11,891 bases of DNA from positions 1 through 11,891 of the forward strand of contig JAOAFW010000051.1 of assembly GCA_026416065.1 (NCBI GenBank), written 5' to 3'. The position numbers and the translations under genes are program-made. Position 1 is the stretch's first letter. Each line of letters starts with the position of its first letter. Of the stretch, positions 1 through 6,610 are shown one piece after another. Source of the DNA: Fimbriimonadales bacterium. GTDB taxonomy: Bacteria; Armatimonadota; Fimbriimonadia; Fimbriimonadales; GBS-DC. Under the pieces are notes generated by a model. The model made no database searches. It was not told the DNA's origin and was given only the letters and a program-made list of their open reading frames with translations.

Positions 1-951
1 GACGATGTGCTGGGCGATGACCCGACGGTGCAACGCCTTGAGGAGGTCGCCGCCCAGCGCGTGGGCAAAGAGGCGGGGCTGTTTGTGCCCAGCGGCGTGA
101 TGGCGAACCTCGTGAGCCTGATGACGCTCACCGGGCGCAACGAGGAGGTGATTCTGGGCGACCAGTCGCACCTGTACACCGCCGAAGTGGGCGGGCTGGG
201 CATTTTCGGGAATGTATTCTTGCATGTGCTGCCCAACCAGCCCGACGGCACGATTCCGCTGGAGAAGCTGCGCGGCGCGATTCGAAACGCCGTGTACACC
301 CCCAAAACGCGCGTGATTAGCCTGGAGAACACCCACAACCGCTGCAGTGGGGCGGTACTGCCGATGGAGTACCTCCAGCAGGTCGCTGCGCTGGCTCAGG
401 AGCGGGGCGTGTATCTGCATCTGGATGGTGCGCGGATTTTCAACGCCGCAATCGCGCTGGGCGTGGACGCCGCCGACATCGCCCAGCCGTTCGAGGTGGT
501 CAACTTCTGCTTCTCGAAGGGGCTGGCCGCACCGGTTGGCTCGATTGTGTGCGGGAGCAAGGCGTTCATTCAGGAGGCGCGGCGCACACGGCGCATGCTG
601 GGCGGCGGGATGCGTCAGGCGGGCGTGCTGGCAGCCGCCGCGCTCGTCGCCCTCAACGAGATGGTGGATCGCCTCACCGAAGACCACGAAAACGCGCGGA
701 CTCTGGCGGAAGGGCTGGCGAACATTGAGGGGATTCAGATTGACCCCGCCCGCGTGCAGACGAACATCGTGATTTTTGAGGTAGACCCCGCCACGGGCTG
801 GACAAGCGCAACGCTCCAGAAAGCCTTGCAGGAGCGCGGCGTGCTGCTCTCGCTTTCGGGGACGCGCCTGCGGGCGGTGACGCACTACGAAATTGCCCGT
901 GAGGATGTTGTGCGCACCCTGACGATTATCCAGCAGACGCTTCGGGGATGA
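1..951 (+). CDS. ltaE: Threonine aldolase (low-specificity / L-allo type), 5' end missing
   Basis: PLP enzyme that cleaves L-threonine or L-allo-threonine to glycine and acetaldehyde in the cytoplasm; family fold type I (beta-eliminating lyase group). The reading frame is open from the first base and its first visible residues (DDVLGDDPTV) match the conserved stretch that lies some 25 residues into this family, so the true start is upstream of the window; the GTG at 7 is not a credible start. 316 residues are visible. Seen motifs, numbered from the first visible residue: SLENTHN near 107-113, the PLP-pyridine aspartate in HLDGARIFNAA (Asp142), and the PLP Schiff-base lysine in FCFSKGLAAPVG (Lys173). 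The C-terminal domain is intact and the gene ends at TGA 949-951. Exact substrate preference (L-threo versus L-allo) cannot be read here. Family assignment is confident. Confidence 0.93.
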   Translation, partial: DDVLGDDPTVQRLEEVAAQRVGKEAGLFVPSGVMANLVSLMTLTGRNEEVILGDQSHLYTAEVGGLGIFGNVFLHVLPNQPDGTIPLEKLRGAIRNAVYTPKTRVISLENTHNRCSGAVLPMEYLQQVAALAQERGVYLHLDGARIFNAAIALGVDAADIAQPFEVVNFCFSKGLAAPVGSIVCGSKAFIQEARRTRRMLGGGMRQAGVLAAAALVALNEMVDRLTEDHENARTLAEGLANIEGIQIDPARVQTNIVIFEVDPATGWTSATLQKALQERGVLLSLSGTRLRAVTHYEIAREDVVRTLTIIQQTLRG

Positions 952-1006
952 TGCGGCTACAGGGTGCAGAAGCAGGATTTTTTCTAACTGTGCTGAACTT
1001 GCCGCT

Positions 1007-1024
1007 CGTAAACGGAGGTTTACG
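1007..1024 (+). promoter_or_regulatory. Shine-Dalgarno site held in the loop of a 7-bp hairpin
   Basis: CGTAAAC (1007-1013) and GTTTACG (1018-1024) are perfect inverted repeats enclosing the tetraloop GGAG (1014-1017); the last base of the stem abuts the ATG at 1025. The ribosome binding sequence GGAGG (1014-1018) is therefore mostly in the loop and partly in the stem. This supports the 1025 start and suggests, as inference, that translation initiation could depend on opening of this structure. Confidence 0.6.
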
Positions 1025-2899
1025 ATGCGACATTTGGGATGGATTATTGGGGTTTGTCTGTGGAGCCAGCTGGGGGCGCAGGGTACTATCTACACGACAC
1101 GCGCCCTTGAGCAGCCTGTAAGTATCCGACACGAACAGATTACACTGCGCGCGCTGATCCAGGAAATCAGCGAACAGGTCAAGGTTCCTCTGGCTGTGGG
1201 CGACGAAATCGCCAACTGGAAGGTCACAATTCGTGTAGGTCACCGTCCTGCGTGGCAGACGCTGGAGAAAGTGGCGGCAATCTATAACCTGGTGTGGCGT
1301 TCGGACGAGGCGGGCCACCTCCTCTTGCAAGCCGACTCCTATGTGCTTCGCCAGCTCCAGCAGTCAACAACCCTGCAGCCTGCCTTAGACGCGCTATCGC
1401 AGCAACTCGCCCGTCATCACCAGCGCGCCGCCAAGACGCCCTTTGAAAGAGCCGTTGCGCTTTCGCGCGCTCTGTTGCGGGAGTACGCACCCTCTCCCAA
1501 CGCGCCTCGCAGCGAGCCCTTGCAGGAACGCTTGATGCAGTTCGATCTGATGGACTACCTGCTTCAGGAGGCACACGCGCGCCTCGACCAGAGACAACTG
1601 GAGCGTTTGGCGCAGGGGGAACCCCTGCTGTTCAGTGCGAAGCCACTGCCCAACGCGATGACGCTCGGCGAGTCCACGCTGGAGTATGTGCGCATTGCGT
1701 TTCGGGAGGGGATTCTGGGCGTGTCTGAGGCACATCCAGGTTTTGAACCGACCAACTGGCTCTATGTGATCAATCTCTGCGACTCGCCCGTCGGGTTGCT
1801 TGTTGTGACAGACGGTGAACGGGTGCTGACCCATGCCGCCGTGCGTTCGCGTAGCAGCGTTGGGATAGGCGTCGCAAAACAGATCTCGCCCGAACCGCGC
1901 AATCCTTGCCTGGAGTCAGGTGACGCGAGCCGCGCTCTCCAAGCGCAAGGCTATCTCGACTTCGTTGAGTCGTTTGGACGCGAGCCAGTTGCGACCCGCA
2001 GCATGTTCCACAACCGCAGGCTCCGCGAGACGGTTGTGCCCAGCGAGGCGAATGCGTTCCTATACGACCCTACCGTTCGCGTGAGCCAGTACCTGTTCTG
2101 GCTCGCCGAACAGACCAACTCGGACTTGATTGCCGACGCTTACGCGCTCAGTGTGCGTGGGATTTCGCGAACCAGCGATTATCACGGAACGCCCTACCAA
2201 TCCATTCGGTTGACTCCTCCAATACAGGTCTCGATCTCGTTTCCGTTGCTACAGGAGTATCGACCTGCGTCATTCGATGCGGAGTTGGCACGTTTCATGG
2301 CGGGCAGTCGATTGCGCGGCAAATACGAAGACGACTTTCTGATGTTTCGGCATGAAGCGTGTTGGCGGCTGCTTGCCACCGAGTTGTCGACGGCGCAGAG
2401 GGACGCGCTGCAGGCAGCGCGCACGCTGGACGAGTTCGCTGCGTTCGTGGAGATGTTGACGCCTGCGCAACGCCATCGTTGGGAAACGCTCGGTTATGCG
2501 CCTTTTTCCGATGCGTGGAACGCGCCAAAAGGTGGTCTGGCTGGGTTGCGCTTCTGGGCGAGTCTCTCGGATGAGCAGCGTACCCGTGCTCGGCGGGGCG
2601 AGACACTTCCTTATACAGAGCTAACCCCGTTTCAACAGGCGCGCTACGAGGAGGTGGCGGACGACCTCGTTAAGCAGCAGTTGCGTTGGCTCTGGGACAC
2701 GCGCCATCCGGGCTGGCTCGCCAAGAGCGCGCGGGGACTGTGGCAGCTCCTGACCACCCCTCAGCGCAACACGCTGGCATGCCGCTACAAGGAGCGTCAC
2801 GACGCACACCCCGCGAGCGCGACGCTGGAATTCACCCTGAACGATGCGACCTTCGGCGTTTATCACTACTCCTGGCGTCCGCAGGAATCGAAGCGTTGA
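1025..2899 (+). CDS. Secreted protein of unknown function with STN-like domain and repeated L(S/T)xxQR motifs
   Basis: I do not recognise the full protein. The 624 residues open with a short hydrophobic signal-like segment (about 1-19, MRHLGWIIGVCLWSQLGAQG), so export is likely; there is no clear lipobox. Residues about 30-101 resemble an STN (secretin/TonB N-terminal) fold: a strand, a helix (LRALIQEISEQVKVPLAV), then KVTIRVGHRPAWQTLEKVAAIYNL. A second related segment may lie at 349-380 (VSQYLFWLAEQTNSDLIAD). The C-terminal third is helical and carries five spaced copies of a loose L(S/T)xxQR motif: ELSTAQRDAL (453), MLTPAQRHRW (477), SLSDEQRTRA (513), ELTPFQQARY (532, Q in place of R) and LLTTPQRNTL (575). 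No catalytic motif is evident. GGAGG lies 6 bases before the ATG. The next gene begins 18 bases after the stop, suggesting co-transcription with the nuclease and esterase genes. Gene call is firm; function is open. Confidence 0.85.
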   Translation: MRHLGWIIGVCLWSQLGAQGTIYTTRALEQPVSIRHEQITLRALIQEISEQVKVPLAVGDEIANWKVTIRVGHRPAWQTLEKVAAIYNLVWRSDEAGHLLLQADSYVLRQLQQSTTLQPALDALSQQLARHHQRAAKTPFERAVALSRALLREYAPSPNAPRSEPLQERLMQFDLMDYLLQEAHARLDQRQLERLAQGEPLLFSAKPLPNAMTLGESTLEYVRIAFREGILGVSEAHPGFEPTNWLYVINLCDSPVGLLVVTDGERVLTHAAVRSRSSVGIGVAKQISPEPRNPCLESGDASRALQAQGYLDFVESFGREPVATRSMFHNRRLRETVVPSEANAFLYDPTVRVSQYLFWLAEQTNSDLIADAYALSVRGISRTSDYHGTPYQSIRLTPPIQVSISFPLLQEYRPASFDAELARFMAGSRLRGKYEDDFLMFRHEACWRLLATELSTAQRDALQAARTLDEFAAFVEMLTPAQRHRWETLGYAPFSDAWNAPKGGLAGLRFWASLSDEQRTRARRGETLPYTELTPFQQARYEEVADDLVKQQLRWLWDTRHPGWLAKSARGLWQLLTTPQRNTLACRYKERHDAHPASATLEFTLNDATFGVYHYSWRPQESKR

Positions 2900-2917
2900 C
2901 GGCGAATCCACCCACCA

Positions 2918-4003
2918 ATGACGCCCTTTCTACAGAGAGTCGTCCAGTTCCTGCGCGAGAATCCGGAAGGCGTGCAGGTGGTGCGCCGGGTCAGTACCGA
3001 AGACACTATCGAGCCACCGGAAGAGGAGGGGGGCTTCAGCCGTGCGTGGCTCGTGCCCGAACCCGACCGCAAAGAGTTCGGCGTATTCCCCGTGCCGCCG
3101 ATTGAGAAACCGACTCAGTTCACGCATTTCATCGATGGTATCCAGCACTCCCACCTGCTCTATTATCAGCAGACCGAGAAGGGGTTGCTGCCCGTCGTGT
3201 ACGGTTATGTGGCGGCGATGGTGCTGGAGCGACGCAACCGCGAACTGCATCCGGTGCAGGAGCTGACCTGCTCGGAAGAGGCGCTCTACCTGCCTCTGAA
3301 AGCGTTCGACGCCCGTAAGTTCAAACGTGCAGGCATCACCGCGTACGACTCGCTGGAGGAGCGCGAGCTGGAGAAGACCTCCTTCAGCACGATGCTGGTA
3401 CGCGCTGGGGCGACGGTGGCGCGTGTGCGCGACCATCTGGAGCGTAAACTCGCCCTGCAGTGGATTGAACAGCAGACGCCCAACTCCAGCGATTGGCTGC
3501 TGGTGGACGGCTCGATTGCCGACCTGATGAGCGCGCTCGACCGGCGCAAGCTAGTGCAGGTAGTGGGCGTGTCCAAATCGCATCGCACGAGCTACCTGGA
3601 GATTAACTGGATGCTGCAGGTGCTGAATATGCCTGCTGGCTATCGCAGCAGCGTATTCCGCCCCGTAATGCTTCGCTCCCATCGGGAAGTGCAAAGCGAG
3701 GTGTATAGCTGGTATCTGCGTCTGCGCTGGCAGGCAGGGGCGTCGCCCACCTACGGCTTGGTGCGCATCGAGACGCCTGTGCTGACCAGCCCCGACGACA
3801 CCCGCGAATGGGCAGATAAAATCTCGGCATGGCTGCTTCAGGAGACGCGCCCGCTGAGCCTGCCCGACCCACGCTACGATCGCCTGCTCTACCCGTTCCG
3901 GATGTGCGAGCAACACCTGCGCAGCCGCGCTCCAAGCGACCCTGTGATGCGCACCGCTATCGAGCGCGTAGGCGACTTGAACACGTTCCATTCAACAGTC
4001 TAA
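2918..4003 (+). CDS. NurA-like nuclease domain protein
   Basis: 361 residues with a pattern like the NurA family, RNase H-fold nucleases that in archaea pair with the HerA translocase to resect DNA double-strand breaks. Supporting motifs: THFIDGIQHSH (Asp73), matching the first conserved acidic DG motif; a mid-protein helical region with RVRDHLERKLAL; WLLVDGSIADL (Asp197), the second DG motif; VVGVSKSHRT (Lys220), matching the conserved GVSK signature; and a C-terminal DPRYDRLLYPFRMCEQHLR segment like the family's YP..L..A helix. No signal peptide, so cytoplasmic. No HerA-like ATPase gene is visible here. No good Shine-Dalgarno precedes the ATG at 2918, so translation may be coupled to the upstream gene, which ends 18 bases before. 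Alternative: an RNase H-fold protein of uncharacterised function. NurA is inferred from motifs, not from an alignment. Confidence 0.65.
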   Translation: MTPFLQRVVQFLRENPEGVQVVRRVSTEDTIEPPEEEGGFSRAWLVPEPDRKEFGVFPVPPIEKPTQFTHFIDGIQHSHLLYYQQTEKGLLPVVYGYVAAMVLERRNRELHPVQELTCSEEALYLPLKAFDARKFKRAGITAYDSLEERELEKTSFSTMLVRAGATVARVRDHLERKLALQWIEQQTPNSSDWLLVDGSIADLMSALDRRKLVQVVGVSKSHRTSYLEINWMLQVLNMPAGYRSSVFRPVMLRSHREVQSEVYSWYLRLRWQAGASPTYGLVRIETPVLTSPDDTREWADKISAWLLQETRPLSLPDPRYDRLLYPFRMCEQHLRSRAPSDPVMRTAIERVGDLNTFHSTV

Positions 4004-4047
4004 ACGAACCCTTCCTGCCTTCAAGCGTCCATGCAGTAGGTGGTAGA

Positions 4048-4905
4048 ATGAGAACGCTGCTTACACTGGCGATGGTATTTGCGGCGTATCTTGCTGGTTT
4101 CTGGAACTTCGGTACGCCTGAGCAGAGCAGCAAATATCCCGTTGTGGAATGGACGATGGACGGTCAGAAGCGTCAGGCGATTGTGATCCCGCCGTCCAGC
4201 GGCACGAAGCAAGGCGCGCCCGTCGTGTTCGTGTTTCATGGCGGCGGGGGCAGCATGTACCGCATGGCAGATTTGGGCTTCCAGCAGCACTGGAAAGAGG
4301 CGTTCATCGTGTGCCCTCAAGCGTTGCCTGCTCCCACGCTGCGCAGTCCCGAGGGCAATCTTCCTGCATGGCAGTTTCGTTCAGGCACAACCAATAACCG
4401 CGATTTGAAATTCTTTGACGCCATGCTCAAAACGCTGCGCGAACAGCATAACATCGATGAGAAGCGCGTCTATGCAACAGGACATTCCAACGGTGGCTTC
4501 TTCACCTACGTGCTCTGGGCGGAGCGCGGCGACAAGCTCGCCGGGATTGCCCCCTCTGCCTGCCACGCTAACGCCATTCGCGCACGGCAGAGCAACCTAC
4601 GCCCTATCCCCCTGATGCACATCGCTGGTGAGCAAGATAACGTGATACCCTTCAAAAACCAGCGGCAGAGCATGGACGCCCTTAAGAAGTTTCTGCAGTG
4701 CGAGCCTGAGGGCAAACTATGGGCGAAGGCAGGCTCGCTGACGGCGACACTCTATCCCTCCAAAAAGGGCATCCCCTTTGTGGAGGTACTTCATCCGGGC
4801 GACCACAAGTACCCCAGCGAAGCTCCCGCCCTGATTGTGCGGTTTTTCAAGGAACTTGCAGGGGGCGCGCCCACACCGCCCGCACCCGTCCGCGCACCGA
4901 ATTGA
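4048..4905 (+). CDS. LpqC / PHB-depolymerase-type alpha/beta hydrolase, exported
   Basis: Serine esterase of the alpha/beta hydrolase fold, related to the LpqC/polyhydroxybutyrate depolymerase and feruloyl-esterase-like group; substrate unknown. The ATG at 4048 gives 285 residues and a good N-terminal signal or anchor (MRTLLTLAMVFAAYLAGFW), pointing to export. The frame stays open upstream to 3829, but that would overlap the NurA-like gene by 175 bases and put 73 non-hydrophobic residues before the signal, so it is rejected. Seen: the oxyanion-hole loop VFVFHGGGGS (61-69), nucleophile elbow ATGHSNGG (Ser147), acid in HIAGEQDNVIPF (Asp197) and the probable catalytic histidine in HPGDHKYP (His253, with His249 the alternative). 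The short Pro/Ala-rich tail (272-284) is encoded inside the overlap with the convergent pabBC gene. It follows the nuclease gene by 44 bases; the Shine-Dalgarno is weak (GGTGGT). Confidence 0.85.
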   Translation: MRTLLTLAMVFAAYLAGFWNFGTPEQSSKYPVVEWTMDGQKRQAIVIPPSSGTKQGAPVVFVFHGGGGSMYRMADLGFQQHWKEAFIVCPQALPAPTLRSPEGNLPAWQFRSGTTNNRDLKFFDAMLKTLREQHNIDEKRVYATGHSNGGFFTYVLWAERGDKLAGIAPSACHANAIRARQSNLRPIPLMHIAGEQDNVIPFKNQRQSMDALKKFLQCEPEGKLWAKAGSLTATLYPSKKGIPFVEVLHPGDHKYPSEAPALIVRFFKELAGGAPTPPAPVRAPN

Positions 4906-6610
4906 TCAGATAAACCACCTCCGCCTGCTGGAGTTCCTCTATGGTGATGACGCGCTCTTCAACCCGCCCGCGTTCCAGCAGGTACTCTCGATACACGCCC
5001 CCTAACAACCCGCACGAAATAGGGGGCGTATAACGCCGCCCATTCAGTTTCACCACCACATTCGCGATGGTGGATTCGGTGACCTCGCCGCGTGGGTTCC
5101 ACAAAATCACATCGTCGCAGTCGGGGCATGCGGCGCGGGCTTGCTCATAAATCATGCGGTTTGTAGTTTTGTGATACAAAAACACATTGCTGGGGTCTAC
5201 AGGCTTGGGAGCAAGCGCAACGCGCCACAGACGCGGCTTCGGCTCCAGCGGGGCGCATTCGAGACGCGCCTCGCCCACTCGGTTGAGCAACAGCCGGATG
5301 CGATAAACCGCCTCTGGAGCCTTATTCGCCAGCCCCTGCACTGTTCTACACAGCAGATCTTGTATCGCCTCCCCATCGCACTTGAACCCGAAATACTCGG
5401 CGGAGCGCTGCAAGCGTTCGAGATGCTTCTCCACCAGAAAATAGCCCTTACCCGCGCGCCATAGAATCGTCTCCAGGAGTTCAAACTCGGGGCGCGGTTT
5501 TAGGATAACCTGCGCTTTGGCGAGGCACTCTTGATACTCCGCCTGCTTTTCCGAGTCCCACACGACGCCACTGCCCACCCCATATTCCAGTTGCTCTGCG
5601 GCTCGGTCGTAAACCAGTGTGCGTATCGCTACATTGAACTGCGCACGGCGGTCGGGCAAAACGACGCCCACTGCGCCCGTGTAGACGCCGCGCGGGGTCG
5701 TTTCCAGTTCGTGGATAATCTGGGACGCGCGAATCTTCGGTGCACCCGTGATAGATGCCGCAGGAAACAGCGCACGAAAGATTTCGGGCAACGGCGCGTC
5801 GGTCTTGGCTTCCACTGTGGAGGTCATCTGCCACAGGGTGGCATAGCGTTCGGTCTCGAATAGTTGGGGCACGCACACTGTGCCCGTTTTCGCGATGCGC
5901 CCCAGATCATTGCGTACCATATCTACAATCATCAGGTTCTCGGCGCGGTTTTTTTCGCTGCAGCGAAGTGATTGCGCCTGCTGCAGGTCACTCTCGAGCC
6001 TCACACCGCGCGGCGCAGTGCCCTTCATCGGGCGACTCGTGATGCGCTCACCCTCCAGAACGAAAAACAGTTCGGGCGAAAGCGAGAGAATCACATGCTC
6101 GCCCGTGTCGATATAAGCGGCGTAGGGAACGGGCTGAGCGTGATAGAGCTGCCAAAAGAGATTATGGGTATCGCCCACAAACGGCATCCGTAGCCGAAAG
6201 CTATAGTTTACTTGATACACATCGCCTGCTTCGATATAATCGCGAATGCGTAGCAGAGCGTGGTGGTAAGCCGACTCGGTAAGGGTGGGTCGCCAGTCTA
6301 AGCCCTCACCCACTGCCCTTCCCCCAAGCCGTGGGTGAGGGTGAGCTTCTAATCGCTCATACACCCCAAACCATACCAGCGGCAGGTGCGCTTGCGCCTG
6401 CGGGAACGCCTTATCCAGCCCGTGTGACGCCTCGTACGCGACATAGCCGATGGCAGTCAGCCCTCGCTGAACCGCCTGCTCTACCTCTGCAAGCGCAGGC
6501 AGCACTTCGGAGTGGGTGTGTACCTGCACGACGCCTGCAAGACGTTCACCCCACAGCCAGCAGGCGTGCCCTTTCCGGTAAGGGTATTTCAACAGGGCAT
6601 GGATACTCAC
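4847..6610 (-). CDS. pabBC: Aminodeoxychorismate synthase component I fused to aminodeoxychorismate lyase (PabB-PabC)
   Basis: A 587-residue two-domain enzyme for p-aminobenzoate in folate synthesis. The N-terminal part (about 1-370) is a chorismate-utilising PabB: AAGDVYQVN-type motif (GDVYQVNYSF, 129-138), SLSPELFF (176-183), SRPMKGTAPRG (192-202), MIVDMVRNDLGRI (227-239), FPAASITGAPK (282-292) and YGVGSGVVWDSE (343-354). Lys196 in PMKGT is the residue that separates PabB from anthranilate synthase, which has alanine there. The C-terminal part (about 376-587) is a fold-type IV PLP lyase: ELLETILW, the PLP lysine in YHKTTNRMIY (Lys481), RGEVTES (507-513) and GLLGGVYREYLL. The start is GTG at 6610, overlapping the upstream protease stop (GTGA, 4 bases), so coupled translation is likely. 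No pabA glutaminase gene is in view. The 3' end overlaps the opposing esterase gene by 59 bases. Identity is confident. Confidence 0.93.
   Translation of the reverse strand: MSIHALLKYPYRKGHACWLWGERLAGVVQVHTHSEVLPALAEVEQAVQRGLTAIGYVAYEASHGLDKAFPQAQAHLPLVWFGVYERLEAHPHPRLGGRAVGEGLDWRPTLTESAYHHALLRIRDYIEAGDVYQVNYSFRLRMPFVGDTHNLFWQLYHAQPVPYAAYIDTGEHVILSLSPELFFVLEGERITSRPMKGTAPRGVRLESDLQQAQSLRCSEKNRAENLMIVDMVRNDLGRIAKTGTVCVPQLFETERYATLWQMTSTVEAKTDAPLPEIFRALFPAASITGAPKIRASQIIHELETTPRGVYTGAVGVVLPDRRAQFNVAIRTLVYDRAAEQLEYGVGSGVVWDSEKQAEYQECLAKAQVILKPRPEFELLETILWRAGKGYFLVEKHLERLQRSAEYFGFKCDGEAIQDLLCRTVQGLANKAPEAVYRIRLLLNRVGEARLECAPLEPKPRLWRVALAPKPVDPSNVFLYHKTTNRMIYEQARAACPDCDDVILWNPRGEVTESTIANVVVKLNGRRYTPPISCGLLGGVYREYLLERGRVEERVITIEELQQAEVVYLINSVRGRVRAVWARPLQVP
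6303..6341. repeat. 10-bp perfect palindromic element inside pabBC
   Basis: CCCTCACCCA (6303-6312) and TGGGTGAGGG (6332-6341) are perfect inverted repeats around a 19-base C-rich loop. They encode residues of a linker (HPHPRLGGRAVGEG, about 90-103) between the N-terminal PabB region and the chorismate-binding core. The CCCTCACCC...GGGTGAGGG form resembles dispersed palindromic repeats seen in many bacterial genomes, so an in-frame insertion is possible. Only one copy is visible here, so repeat status is inferred. Confidence 0.5.

Noticed and set aside
978..983. T-run after the threonine aldolase gene as a terminator
   Set aside because: No GC-rich stem lies directly before it.
2930..3436. 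A 168-codon minus-strand open frame opposite the NurA-like gene
   Set aside because: It mirrors a gene with real motifs, has no ribosome site I can see and no recognisable protein features.
3829..4047. Upstream extension of the esterase frame
   Set aside because: It would overlap the NurA-like gene by 175 bases and place a polar, Pro/Arg-rich stretch before a clear signal peptide.
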